From Hyphomicrobiales bacterium (GTDB lineage: Bacteria > Pseudomonadota > Alphaproteobacteria > Rhizobiales > Rhizobiaceae): a stretch of 64,000 bases of DNA. The position numbers and the translations under genes are program-made. The notes under the pieces are model-generated. The model worked only from the letters and a program-made list of their open reading frames with translations, searched no databases and was not told the origin of the DNA. The first letter of the stretch is position 1. Every line of letters starts with the position of its first letter. This document shows, piece by piece, positions 26,815-36,334 of this stretch. Where the stretch lies: NCBI GenBank assembly GCA_900467685.1, contig UBQX01000006.1:248001-312000 (forward strand). The letters are read 5' to 3'.

Positions 26815-27828
26815 TCAAGCTTCCACGGTGACGCTCGTGGTGACGGAAACGGATGTCGTGAGCCCTGTACCGGCGGGCGGCGCGTCTTCGCTCTCTTCCG
26901 CGTCGGACGCCTTAGCCGGCGCAACGGTGAGCGTGCCCTTGTCGGGATCGTAGGAGACGCTGGCACTCTCGGCATCCTTCATTTCAACTCTGATTGTGTT
27001 GCCTGAAGCGAGGCTGATCGTGACCGTGTTGCCCGTCTGGCTGAAGGTTGCGCCGGAGAGGTCTATCCGCTGCGACCCGTCTTCGGAGAAGAGGTTGAAT
27101 TCGACCGGACCGTTCGAGGTCACGCTGTCGTTGCCGTCGCCTTGGAAATAGTAATATTGCGCAGTCTTGTCGCCGTTATTGGTGATGTTGACGGTGTCGT
27201 TGCCCGTTCCGCCCGCGATCAGGTCGATCCTGTCCGCCGCGATGTTGATGGTGTCGTTGCCGTCGCCCCCATTCACGAAGGCCACGCTGCTTCCCTTGAT
27301 GTCCAGCGTGTCGTTACCATCGCCGCCGGCAATTCCACCCACCTTGCCAGCTGTGTCGATGGCAATCGTGTCATTGCCCTCTCCGCCGAAGACAAGTGCG
27401 ACATTGCCCTTCGCCTTGACATCGATCGTATCGTTGCCGGCGCCCCCATCGACGCCGCGTACAGCCGACCTGCGGCGGCCGTCGTCCGCCGTGGACTCGA
27501 TCGAGATCGTGTCATTGCTATCGCCGCTGGAAATCATGTAGGCGCGCCGCGCGGTGATCGAGATCGTGTCGTTGCCGCTATCGGTCTCAGCGCCTTTGAC
27601 ATCGACATCGGTCTGGGCGCTGACGGACGTATCCCCGTTCGCGGCCATCACGATCTGCATGATGGAGTCGATGGCCTGTGCCGCAGGGCCAGACAGCCTG
27701 CCCGAAATCGTGACGTTGGCGGTGAACAGCCCCGCTTCGCTCTGCTGCGAAACGGATGCGCTCTGGAAGAGCTTTACGACGGAGTTGTCGCTGAAAGCAC
27801 CGGAGATTCTTGACGAAGCATCGATCAT
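26815..27828 (-). CDS. RTX-like calcium-binding repeat protein
   Basis: The protein of about 337 residues has around eight copies of a GG-x-G-N-D-T turn between about residues 80 and 230. Unlike classical RTX proteins, in which nonapeptides follow each other directly, these turns recur every 19-20 residues with a beta-strand-like stretch between. This suggests a regular beta-roll or helix with calcium bound on one face. There is no N-terminal signal peptide. The C-terminus is rich in Thr, Ser and Val and could be a type I secretion signal, but no type I secretion genes are in the window. The ATG at 27828 follows a GGGGGG ribosome site. Confidence 0.75.
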   Translation of the reverse strand: MIDASSRISGAFSDNSVVKLFQSASVSQQSEAGLFTANVTISGRLSGPAAQAIDSIMQIVMAANGDTSVSAQTDVDVKGAETDSGNDTISITARRAYMISSGDSNDTISIESTADDGRRRSAVRGVDGGAGNDTIDVKAKGNVALVFGGEGNDTIAIDTAGKVGGIAGGDGNDTLDIKGSSVAFVNGGDGNDTINIAADRIDLIAGGTGNDTVNITNNGDKTAQYYYFQGDGNDSVTSNGPVEFNLFSEDGSQRIDLSGATFSQTGNTVTISLASGNTIRVEMKDAESASVSYDPDKGTLTVAPAKASDAEESEDAPPAGTGLTTSVSVTTSVTVEA

Positions 27829-27932
27829 GAAAGGCCCCCCGACCCTGTGCCGCAATGGCTGCGACACATTTGATGATCCTAATATGATCGGAGGGTTTGG
27901 TTAATGAACTCTTAAACGCGAACCCGCAGACC

Positions 27933-28976
27933 TTAGATCGGCAGGGTCCAGGTGCGGTGGATGTGCTGGATGTCATTGAGGACTTCGTCCGACAGCGTCA
28001 CGTCCTTGGAACCGATATCGATCTTGAGCTGCTCCATTGTCGTCGCGCCGATGATGACCGAGGCCATGAAGGGGCGGGTCAGGCAGAAAGCGAGCGCCAT
28101 GGCGGAGGGATCAAGACCGTGCTTGCGGGCAAGCTCGACATAGGCGCGAACAGCCGGGTCTTCGTAACCGCCGAAACGGCCACCGAGGTCGGTGTTGATC
28201 GTGCCGCGCGTACCGGCCGGACGCGCACCGTCGAGATACTTGCCGCTCAAGAGGCCCGCTGCAAGCGGTGAATAGGCCATCAGGCCAACCTTCTCGTGGT
28301 GGCATACTTCCGCCAGATCGGTATCGAACTTGCGGTCGAGCAGATTGTACTCGTTCTGGATCGAGACCATCCGCGGCAGGTCATGCTGGTCAGCGAGTTG
28401 CTGATACTTCATCACGCCCCAGGAGGTCTCGTTCGAAACGCCCCAATGGCGGATCTTCCCGGCCTTCTTGGCCTTGTCGAGCGCTTCCAGCGCATCGAGC
28501 AATTCAGCCGTTGCTTGCGCCGTGTCCTGCTTCGACGGCGTGAACGACCAGTTGGCGCGGAAGCCATAGGTGCCGCGGTTCGGCCAGTGAAGCTGATAGA
28601 GATCGACGTGATCGGTGCCGAGGCGTGTCAGGCTGAGGTCCAGCGCCTTCTCGATCTCGCCCGCGCTGATCGGAACGCCGCCACGGATATAGCTGCGGCC
28701 GCGCCCGGAGATCTTCGAGGCGAGGATGACCTTGTCACGCTTGCCGGTCTTCTTGAACCACGAGCCGATGAACTTTTCCGTGTCGCCCTGCGTCTCGGCG
28801 CCCACAGGCGTCGTTGGATAAAGCTCGGCTGTGTCGAAGAAGTTCACGCCCTGGTCGAAGGCATAGTCCATCTGCTCATGCGCTTCGGCTTCCGTGTTCT
28901 GCGTTCCCCAGGTCATGGTTCCGAGGCAGATTTCTGAAACGTTGAGGTCGCTTGCGCCAAGCTGGTTGTATTTCAT
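27933..28976 (-). CDS. Aldo/keto reductase (Tas/YajO-like)
   Basis: The 347-residue NADPH-dependent reductase has the TIM-barrel aldo/keto reductase sequence. The catalytic Asp-Tyr pair is in F-F-D-T-A-E-L-Y, Lys in V-I-L-A-S-K, and His in L-Y-Q-L-H-W. The order resembles E. coli Tas. The substrate is unknown. The start at 28976 follows AAGGA; the frame stays open for a further 1.1 kb opposite fabD, but that part is antisense. It is divergent from fabD. Confidence 0.9.
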   Translation of the reverse strand: MKYNQLGASDLNVSEICLGTMTWGTQNTEAEAHEQMDYAFDQGVNFFDTAELYPTTPVGAETQGDTEKFIGSWFKKTGKRDKVILASKISGRGRSYIRGGVPISAGEIEKALDLSLTRLGTDHVDLYQLHWPNRGTYGFRANWSFTPSKQDTAQATAELLDALEALDKAKKAGKIRHWGVSNETSWGVMKYQQLADQHDLPRMVSIQNEYNLLDRKFDTDLAEVCHHEKVGLMAYSPLAAGLLSGKYLDGARPAGTRGTINTDLGGRFGGYEDPAVRAYVELARKHGLDPSAMALAFCLTRPFMASVIIGATTMEQLKIDIGSKDVTLSDEVLNDIQHIHRTWTLPI

Positions 28977-29171
28977 GGGGGAAATTCCTTTTGGCCGGCG
29001 GGGAGGGAGGGGCTTGCCGGGGTGAAGACGGCGCGCAAGAAATCTCAAATTCGCGCAAATTTCAATGCCAATTGCATATATTGCAATGTGTGCGTTTCTT
29101 CCGAAGACTTGACTTGAGAGCCAAGAATGTGAATGGAGAAGCCAGAAAACAAGGAATTCAGGGAAACATCC

Positions 29172-30116
29172 ATGGCACTCGCATTCACCTTTCCGGGGCA
29201 GGGCAGCCAGGCCGTCGGCATGGGCAAGGATCTCGCTGACGCCTTTCCCGAGGCTCGCGCAGTCTTCCAGGAAGTCGATGACGCGCTCGGCGAAAAGCTC
29301 TCCGACATCATGTGGAACGGTCCGGAAGAAACGCTGACGCTGACCGCAAACGCGCAGCCGGCACTGATGGCCGTCTCCATGGCCGCGGTTCGCGTCATGG
29401 AAGCCCGTGGCCTCGTGCTGAAGGATAAGGTTGCTTTCGTTGCCGGCCATTCGCTCGGCGAATATTCCGCACTCTGCGCTGCTGGCATGTTCTCGATTGC
29501 CGACACCGCGCGCCTGCTGCGCATTCGCGGCAATGCCATGCAGGCCGCAGTTCCGGCCGGCAAGGGCGCCATGGCCGCCATCATCGGCCTCGAGCATGCG
29601 GATGTGGAAGCCACCTGCGCGGAAGCCTCCGCTCTCGGCCCAGTCCAGATCGCCAATGACAATGGCGGCGGCCAGCTCGTCATTTCCGGTGAAAAGGCCG
29701 CCGTTGAAAAGGCCGCCGAGATCGCAACGGCCAAGGGCGCGAAGCGCGCGCTGATGCTCTCCGTCTCCGCGCCCTTCCACTCCGCGCTGATGACACCGGC
29801 CGCCGACGCCATGCGCGAGGCGCTGGCCAAGGTCGAAAAGCACAATCCGAACATTCCGCTGATTGCAAACGTGCGCGCGGCACCGGTCGCCGATGCCGGC
29901 ATCATCGCCGATCTGCTGGTCGAGCAGGTGACGGGCCAGGTCCGCTGGCGCGAGACGGTCGAATGGTTCGGCAAGAACGATGTGATGACGCTTTATGAGA
30001 TCGGCTCCGGCAAGGTGCTGACGGGTCTCGCCCGCCGCATCGACAAGGCCGTGACCGGCATTGCCGTCAACACGCCTGACGATATTCAAAAGACGCTGGA
30101 AGCGCTGCTGGCCTAA
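29172..30116 (+). CDS. fabD: Malonyl-CoA:ACP transacylase
   Basis: FabD loads malonate onto acyl carrier protein. The 314-residue protein begins with the F-P-G-Q-G-S-Q motif, has the catalytic Ser94 in G-H-S-L-G-E, and a catalytic His in A-P-F-H-S-A-L. The ATG at 29172 follows AGGGA. It is the first gene of the fabD-fabG-acpP-fabF block, 30 bases ahead of fabG. Confidence 0.96.
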   Translation: MALAFTFPGQGSQAVGMGKDLADAFPEARAVFQEVDDALGEKLSDIMWNGPEETLTLTANAQPALMAVSMAAVRVMEARGLVLKDKVAFVAGHSLGEYSALCAAGMFSIADTARLLRIRGNAMQAAVPAGKGAMAAIIGLEHADVEATCAEASALGPVQIANDNGGGQLVISGEKAAVEKAAEIATAKGAKRALMLSVSAPFHSALMTPAADAMREALAKVEKHNPNIPLIANVRAAPVADAGIIADLLVEQVTGQVRWRETVEWFGKNDVMTLYEIGSGKVLTGLARRIDKAVTGIAVNTPDDIQKTLEALLA

Positions 30117-30146
30117 AGCGCCGGCTTTATATGGGGTTTATTGCAC

Positions 30147-30884
30147 ATGTTCGATCTGTCTGGCCGTAAGGCCCTCGTCACCGGGGCCTCCGGTGGTATT
30201 GGCGAGGAAATCGCCCGCATCCTGCACCGGCAGGGCGCAATCGTCGGCCTGCACGGCACGCGCGCCGAAAAGCTGGAAGAACTCGCCAATGACCTTGGCG
30301 AACGCACTTTCGTCTTCCCGGCCAACCTGTCCGACCGCGACGCCGTCAAGGCGCTGGGCGAGAAGGCGGAGGCCGATCTCGGCGGCGTCGACATTCTCGT
30401 CAACAATGCCGGCATCACCAAGGACGGCCTCTTCGTTCGCATGAGCGACGAGGACTGGGACAGCGTGCTGGAAGTGAACCTCACCTCGGTCTTCCGCCTG
30501 ACGCGCGAACTCACCCATCCCATGATGCGCCGCCGCTTCGGCCGCATCATCAACATCACTTCCGTGGTCGGCGTCACCGGCAATCCGGGCCAGGCCAACT
30601 ATTGCGCCTCCAAGGCCGGCATGATCGGCTTCTCCAAGTCGCTGGCTCAGGAAATCGCAACGCGCAACGTCACCGTCAACTGCGTCGCGCCGGGCTTCAT
30701 CGAAAGCGCAATGACGCATAAGCTCAACGACAAGCAGAAGGACGCCATCATGGGCGCGATCCCGATGCGTCGCATGGGGACGGGCGCGGAAGTGGCGTCA
30801 GCCGTCGCTTACCTTGCCTCCAACGAGGCCGGCTATGTCACGGGCCAGACGATCCATGTCAACGGCGGCATGGCGATGATCTGA
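30147..30884 (+). CDS. fabG: 3-oxoacyl-[acyl-carrier-protein] reductase
   Basis: FabG reduces 3-oxoacyl-ACP with NADPH in the second step of chain elongation. The 245-residue short-chain dehydrogenase has the nucleotide motif T-G-A-S-G-G-I-G, the N-N-A-G motif, and the catalytic Ser-Tyr-Lys set (I-N-I-T-S, then N-Y-C-A-S-K). The ATG at 30147 is chosen; a TTG two codons earlier is possible. It should be co-transcribed with fabD. Confidence 0.96.
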   Translation: MFDLSGRKALVTGASGGIGEEIARILHRQGAIVGLHGTRAEKLEELANDLGERTFVFPANLSDRDAVKALGEKAEADLGGVDILVNNAGITKDGLFVRMSDEDWDSVLEVNLTSVFRLTRELTHPMMRRRFGRIINITSVVGVTGNPGQANYCASKAGMIGFSKSLAQEIATRNVTVNCVAPGFIESAMTHKLNDKQKDAIMGAIPMRRMGTGAEVASAVAYLASNEAGYVTGQTIHVNGGMAMI

Positions 30885-30896
30885 GGCGCGAGCCTC
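30883..30896 (+). terminator. Weak hairpin at the fabG stop codon
   Basis: GAGGC and GCCTC form a short stem around a GCGA loop that overlaps the fabG stop codon, followed by CTCTTT. It may reduce read-through into acpP. Confidence 0.3.
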
Positions 30897-31024
30897 CTCT
30901 TTGGGTTCAACCGCTCCGCCATTTGATGTTGAGAGCGTGGAACCGAAACTTTTATGGCTTTGCGGCGGACTTAAACCGTGTTAAGCGGGCCATGACTGAA
31001 CGCAATTGCCCGATTGCAGGCGGC

Positions 31025-31053
31025 TTGAACGCGTGGACGGGCAGTCATCAAAT
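31025..31053 (+). promoter_or_regulatory. Candidate acpP promoter
   Basis: TTGAAC at 31025-31030 and TCAAAT at 31048-31053 are separated by 17 bases, 90 bases before acpP. A separate promoter would fit the high demand for acyl carrier protein. Confidence 0.35.
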
Positions 31054-31142
31054 GCCTTTCGTGGCAGGCGCCGCGGTTGGTTCAACAGGGTAGGGATGCC
31101 GAAGGGCATTCTTGTAGTAGACAATAGGGTCGAGGTACCGAC

Positions 31143-31379
31143 ATGAGCGATATCGCAGAACGCGTGAAGAAAATTGTTGTTGATCATCTTGGCGTTGACG
31201 CCGACAAGGTTGTTGAAGGCGCAAGCTTCATCGACGATCTCGGCGCGGACTCCCTCGACACGGTCGAGCTGGTCATGGCTTTCGAAGAAGAATTCGGCAT
31301 TGAAATCCCGGACGACGCTGCTGACTCGATCCTGACGGTCGGCGACGCCGTCAAGTTCATCGAAAAGGCCCAGGGCTGA
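31143..31379 (+). CDS. acpP: Acyl carrier protein
   Basis: The 78-residue acidic protein carries the 4'-phosphopantetheine attachment site, Ser37 in [10 protein letters not shown]. It shuttles growing acyl chains among the fatty acid synthase enzymes, and also feeds lipid A synthesis. GAGG lies upstream of the ATG. It has 258 bases of upstream DNA with a candidate promoter, and is followed by a strong terminator, so it can be expressed alone. Confidence 0.97.
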   Translation: MSDIAERVKKIVVDHLGVDADKVVEGASFIDDLGADSLDTVELVMAFEEEFGIEIPDDAADSILTVGDAVKFIEKAQG

Positions 31380-31430
31380 TTTCAGCTTCTGACCAGTGAC
31401 ATGGGGCGGGCGGCCTTGCCGGCCCGCTTC

Positions 31431-31456
31431 AGGTCCGGATTTTCCGGACCTTTTTT
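31431..31456 (+). terminator. Rho-independent terminator after acpP
   Basis: AGGTCCGG and CCGGACCT form an 8-bp stem with an ATTTT loop, followed by six T. It separates acpP from fabF. Confidence 0.85.
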
Positions 31457-31588
31457 AATGAAAAACAGTGATCCCGGTCATTGCAATGAGCTGAAGCCGC
31501 AAGGCAGAGCCGGTAATGCGACCGGGTGTTGGGCGTGGCGAAGCCGGACAGGGCAAGGCCGCTGCCGATCATGGGGAGCATGCGGGCG

Positions 31589-32851
31589 ATGAGACGAGTT
31601 GTAATCACCGGTCTTGGCATGGTGACGCCGCTGGGCTGTGGCGTTGACGAGACCTGGAAGAACCTTCTGGCTGGCAAGAGCGGCGCCCGCAAGGTGACCG
31701 AATTCGAGGTCGAGGACCTGCCGGCCAAGATCGCCTGCCGCATTCCTTTTGGCGACGGCACCAACGGCACCTACAATGCCGACGACTGGATGGAGCCCAA
31801 GGAACAGCGCAAGGTCGATCCCTTCATCGTTTATGCTGTCGCTGCTGCCGACATGGCGCTCAACGACGCCGACTGGCACCCGCAGGGCGACGACGATCAG
31901 TGCGCAACCGGCGTCCTCATCGGCTCCGGCATCGGTGGCATCGAGGGCATCGTGGAAGCGGGGCTGACGCTGCGCGACAAGGGCCCCCGCCGCATTTCGC
32001 CCTTCTTCATTCCCGGCCGCCTGATCAACCTGGCCTCCGGTCACGTCTCCATCAAGCACAAGCTGCGCGGCCCCAACCACGCCGTCGTCACCGCCTGCTC
32101 GACCGGCGCGCACGCCATCGGCGATGCCTCGCGCCTGATCGCACTCGGTGACGCCGACGTCATGGTCGCCGGCGGCACGGAAAGCCCGGTGAGCCGCATT
32201 TCGCTCGCTGGCTTTGCCGCCTGCAAGGCGCTCTCCACGCAGCACAACGACAACCCGGAAAAGGCCTCGCGCCCGTATGACCGAGACCGCGACGGCTTCG
32301 TCATGGGCGAGGGCGCCGGCGTCGTCGTTCTGGAGGAGCTGGAACATGCCAAGGCGCGCGGCGCCAAGATCTATGCCGAAGTCGTCGGCTACGGTCTCTC
32401 CGGCGATGCCTTCCACATCACCGCACCGTCGGAAGACGGCGATGGCGCCTTCCGCTGCATGACCATGGCGCTGAAGCGCGCCGGCCTGACGCCGACCGAT
32501 ATCGACTACATCAACGCGCACGGCACTTCGACCATGGCCGACACGATCGAGCTGGGCGCTGTCGAGCGCCTGCTCGGCGATCATGCCTCGAAGGTTTCCA
32601 TGTCTTCGACCAAATCGGCCACCGGCCACCTTCTCGGGGCCGCCGGTGCCATCGAGGCGATCTTCGCGACGCTGGCCATCCGCGACAACGTCGCCCCGCC
32701 GACGCTGAACCTCGACAACCCGGATGTCGAGACCCAGGTCGACCTCGTTCCGCACAAGGCGCGCTCGCGTAAAGTCGATGTCGCCCTGTCGAACTCCTTC
32801 GGCTTCGGCGGTACCAACGCGTCGCTCGTGCTGAAGCGCTACGCAGACTGA
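31589..32851 (+). CDS. fabF: 3-oxoacyl-[acyl-carrier-protein] synthase II
   Basis: FabF condenses malonyl-ACP with acyl-ACP. The 420-residue protein starts M-R-R-V-V-I-T-G-L-G-M-V-T-P. It has the catalytic Cys in V-T-A-C-S-T-G-A-H and the two His in N-A-H-G-T-S-T and S-A-T-G-H-L-L-G-A-A-G. In-frame ATGs at 31580 and 31526 are possible, but the family begins at 31589. It follows acpP after a terminator and so probably has its own promoter. Confidence 0.96.
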   Translation: MRRVVITGLGMVTPLGCGVDETWKNLLAGKSGARKVTEFEVEDLPAKIACRIPFGDGTNGTYNADDWMEPKEQRKVDPFIVYAVAAADMALNDADWHPQGDDDQCATGVLIGSGIGGIEGIVEAGLTLRDKGPRRISPFFIPGRLINLASGHVSIKHKLRGPNHAVVTACSTGAHAIGDASRLIALGDADVMVAGGTESPVSRISLAGFAACKALSTQHNDNPEKASRPYDRDRDGFVMGEGAGVVVLEELEHAKARGAKIYAEVVGYGLSGDAFHITAPSEDGDGAFRCMTMALKRAGLTPTDIDYINAHGTSTMADTIELGAVERLLGDHASKVSMSSTKSATGHLLGAAGAIEAIFATLAIRDNVAPPTLNLDNPDVETQVDLVPHKARSRKVDVALSNSFGFGGTNASLVLKRYAD

Positions 32852-32994
32852 GCCTGCATGCGGCTGCGCCTTCGAGCGGGTCGCCTATCTTCGATCGCGA
32901 GAGCTTGGGTACCGTTCATTCCGTACCCAGCTTTCGCCGCATTGAACGGCCATGAGGACGTGATCGTGCTCATGAACATATTCGAGGAATGCCC

Positions 32995-34611
32995 GTGAAC
33001 GACATCGACCCGAAAAACGAGCGCCCGGAAAGCGAGCGAAAGCCCGGCGACGAGCAGCGCCCGACACCTGCGGTTGATGCCAATGCAGACGCTGGCAAGG
33101 CCAACGCGGAACCGGCAGCACCGGCTATTCCGGAAGTGGTCAGGGACGAGCCTGTCGCGGCCGTCACGCCGACACCGGACATGCCCGCTGCCATCCCGAG
33201 CCCTGCCGCGATCAATCCCGCCGAACTGGGGCCGATTGCCCCGACACCCGCCGTGCAGGCGGCTGTGGAAAACGAAACGTCTGCCGCAGTAACGCCCGTG
33301 CCGCAGGCTCCCTCCGTCGAGATCGAGCCGCACGTGGACGCCGAGGTGGATCCCGCCGAAGCCGAGAGCATTCCGGCTGCGCCGCCGGAACCGGAACCTG
33401 TTCGCGAGCCCGTCAAGCCGCAGGCTGCGTCGCAGCCGCTCCATCCTTCGGCTTCGCACCAAAGCCAGGGCCCGATCATCATTCCGGTTTCCGCCAAGGA
33501 GGCGCTGCGCCCGGCGCCCGTGCCCGCGCCGCCGCAGAAGGTCAAGAAGTCGCGCGGCTCCCGCAGCCAGGTCGTTGTTTTCCTCAATTTCGTGATGACC
33601 GTCCTCGTCTTCCTGACGGTGGCTCTCGGCGGCGCGATCTATTACGGCCTTTCGACCTTCTCGGAGCAGGGGCCATCGAGCGTCAATTCGAACTTCATCG
33701 TCAAGCCCGGCTGGGGCCTGGGCGACATTTCGCGCGGCCTTGAGGCATCCAACCTCATCTCCGACGCCCGCGTCTTCCAGTATGTGACCAAGAGCTTCCT
33801 GCGCAACCGCACGCTCAAGGCCGGCGAATACGAAATCAAGGCCGGTGCCTCGATGAAGGAAATCGTCGAGCTGATGGAGTCCGGCAAATCGATCCTCTAT
33901 TCCGTCACTTTGCCTGAAGGCCTGACCGTGCAGCAGATCTTCGATCGCCTGCGCGCCGACCCCATCCTCGAAGGCGACTTGCCCGCGAAGATGCCGGACG
34001 AGGGCACGTTGCGCCCCGACACCTACAAGTTTACCCGCGGCGCCAAGCGTGCCGAGATCGTCGCGCAGATGAAGGCGGCGCAGTCGAAGCTGGTGGACGA
34101 TCTGTGGGCGCGCCGTTCGCCGGACCTGTTCCTGAAGACGAAAGAGCAGTTCGTCACGCTCGCCTCCATCGTGGAAAAGGAGACGGGCAAGGCGGACGAG
34201 CGCACGCTTGTGGCGTCCGTCTTCCTCAACCGGCTCGAGAAGAAGATGCGCCTGCAATCCGATCCGACCATCATCTACGGGATTTTCGGGGGCGCGGGCA
34301 AACCGTCTGACCGCCCGATCTACCAGTCGGATCTGAAGAAGGTGACACCGTATAACACCTATGTCATCGACGGCCTGCCGCCGGGTCCGATCTGCAATCC
34401 GGGTCGCGCGGCGCTGGAAGCGGTCGCAAACCCCTCCAAGACCAACAACCTCTACTTCGTGGCCGATGGCACCGGCGGGCATGTCTTCGCTGCAACGCTC
34501 GAGGAGCACAATGCCAACGTGAAGAAGTGGCGTGCGGTCGAAGACCAGCAGACAAATCCGACGGGCACGGATGCCGGCGCGACGGCCCCGACGCCGGCAC
34601 CGCAACAGTGA
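32995..34611 (+). CDS. mltG: Endolytic transglycosylase MltG
   Basis: MltG cuts nascent glycan strands at the inner membrane and so sets their length. The protein of about 538 residues has a long Pro/Ala/Glu-rich cytoplasmic N-terminus (about 180 residues), one membrane helix near 195-220, a LysM-like region and the YceG catalytic domain. The catalytic Glu is in A-S-I-V-E-K-E-T-G, with L-Q-S-D-P-T-I-I-Y-G and Y-N-T-Y-x-I-x-G-L-P-P-G-P-I downstream. GTG at 32995 has GAGGA at a good distance; the ATG at 32989 touches that site, so GTG is preferred. Confidence 0.94.
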   Translation: MNDIDPKNERPESERKPGDEQRPTPAVDANADAGKANAEPAAPAIPEVVRDEPVAAVTPTPDMPAAIPSPAAINPAELGPIAPTPAVQAAVENETSAAVTPVPQAPSVEIEPHVDAEVDPAEAESIPAAPPEPEPVREPVKPQAASQPLHPSASHQSQGPIIIPVSAKEALRPAPVPAPPQKVKKSRGSRSQVVVFLNFVMTVLVFLTVALGGAIYYGLSTFSEQGPSSVNSNFIVKPGWGLGDISRGLEASNLISDARVFQYVTKSFLRNRTLKAGEYEIKAGASMKEIVELMESGKSILYSVTLPEGLTVQQIFDRLRADPILEGDLPAKMPDEGTLRPDTYKFTRGAKRAEIVAQMKAAQSKLVDDLWARRSPDLFLKTKEQFVTLASIVEKETGKADERTLVASVFLNRLEKKMRLQSDPTIIYGIFGGAGKPSDRPIYQSDLKKVTPYNTYVIDGLPPGPICNPGRAALEAVANPSKTNNLYFVADGTGGHVFAATLEEHNANVKKWRAVEDQQTNPTGTDAGATAPTPAPQQ

Positions 34612-34612
34612 A

Positions 34613-34654
34613 CATGCCGCGCCGGGCCTTCAACCGGCCCGTCCGCACGGCATG
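34613..34654 (+). terminator. Nested inverted repeat after mltG
   Basis: An outer pair CATGCCG/CGGCATG (34613-34619 and 34648-34654) encloses an inner pair CGGGCC/GGCCCG (34623-34628 and 34636-34641). It starts two bases after the mltG stop codon. There is no T-run, so it may protect or attenuate the transcript rather than end it. Confidence 0.4.
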
Positions 34655-34737
34655 CATCCGAACAAACACTTGAAGCCGATGGCGCGAATCTGAAAGATTG
34701 CGCCACTACTTCGCATGGACGTGGGGGCAGGGGCCTG

Positions 34738-35625
34738 ATGGCATTGCAATCGATGACGGGATTTGCCCGTTCGGAAGGCGAGAGCGGCCGCTTTCGCTGG
34801 GCCTGGGAGCTGCGCTCTGTCAACGGCAAGGGGCTCGACCTGCGCTTTCGTCTTCCGCAGGGCCTTGAGGCGCTGGAGGCCGACTGCCGCGCCGCCGCAG
34901 GGGCCATCTTCACCCGTGGCAATGTCCAGATCGCGCTGAACCTCTCCACGCTCGACGAACGGCTGGAAGCCGTCATCAACGAAGAAGCACTTGCCGCGTT
35001 GCTGGCACTGAAGACCCGCCTCGGCGACGCCATTGACCCGGCGCCGCTGACGCTCTCGGCACTCCTTGGCATGCGCGGCATCATCGATTTCCGCGAGCCG
35101 GCCGAAGCGCCGGAAGCGGTTGAGGCCCGCGCGGCAGCCCTGCTGGCGAGCTTCCGCGATGCCGTCGAGGCGTTGCGCATCATGCGTGAGCGCGAGGGTG
35201 CGGCACTTGCCGACGTGCTGCTCGGCCATGTCGCGAAGATCGAGGATCTGGCGCTGAAGGTCGAGGCTGACCCTTCGCGCCAGCCGGCCGAGATCGCCAG
35301 ACGCCTGCAGGCACAGGTCGAGGCGCTGCTCGGCGCCACGCAATCGCTCGACCGGGATCGTCTGCATGCCGAAGCAGCCCTCATCGCCACCAAGGCGGAC
35401 CTTCGCGAAGAGATCGACCGGCTGAAGGCCCATGTCGTTGCCGCCCGCGAGCTGATGAACGAGGGTGGGCCGATCGGCCGCAAGCTCGACTTCCTTGCAC
35501 AGGAATTCAATCGTGAATCCAACACCATCTGCTCGAAATCCAATGCCGCGAGCGTAACCGCGCATGGACTGGAACTGAAGGTCGTGATCGACCAGTTCCG
35601 AGAGCAGGTTCAGAATCTGGAGTAG
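34738..35625 (+). CDS. yicC: YicC-family endoribonuclease
   Basis: The 295-residue protein begins with the family motif M-T-G-F-A-R at residues 6-11 and has W-E-L-R-S-V-N-G-K-G-L-D next. The C-terminal DUF1732 domain ends with F-L-A-Q-E-F-N-R-E-S-N-T-I-x-S-K-S. E. coli YicC is an endoribonuclease linked to sRNA turnover. It ends three bases before gmk, so the two are coupled. Confidence 0.92.
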   Translation: MALQSMTGFARSEGESGRFRWAWELRSVNGKGLDLRFRLPQGLEALEADCRAAAGAIFTRGNVQIALNLSTLDERLEAVINEEALAALLALKTRLGDAIDPAPLTLSALLGMRGIIDFREPAEAPEAVEARAAALLASFRDAVEALRIMREREGAALADVLLGHVAKIEDLALKVEADPSRQPAEIARRLQAQVEALLGATQSLDRDRLHAEAALIATKADLREEIDRLKAHVVAARELMNEGGPIGRKLDFLAQEFNRESNTICSKSNAASVTAHGLELKVVIDQFREQVQNLE

Positions 35626-35628
35626 ACC

Positions 35629-36276
<648 letters not shown>

Positions 36277-36334
36277 GGGGCTTATTGGCTGTGACATCAT
36301 GCAGCCTACTGGGCGCGCCTATGTCCCATGGGTG

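Noticed and set aside
27120-27560. Regular GTGTCGTTGCC-like repeats on the plus strand that might suggest a repeat array
   Set aside because: They are the coding repeats of the RTX-like gene on the other strand and vary as codons do; this is not a CRISPR array.
28977-30089. Long open extension of the aldo/keto reductase frame
   Set aside because: This part is antisense to fabD; the real start at 28976 has a ribosome site and matches the family length.
30970-30985. CTTAA-N6-TTAAG inverted repeat upstream of acpP
   Set aside because: The 5-base arms are too short to separate from chance, and no regulator is indicated.
32839-34605. 588-codon open frame on the minus strand
   Set aside because: It is antisense to mltG, with shadow-type composition.
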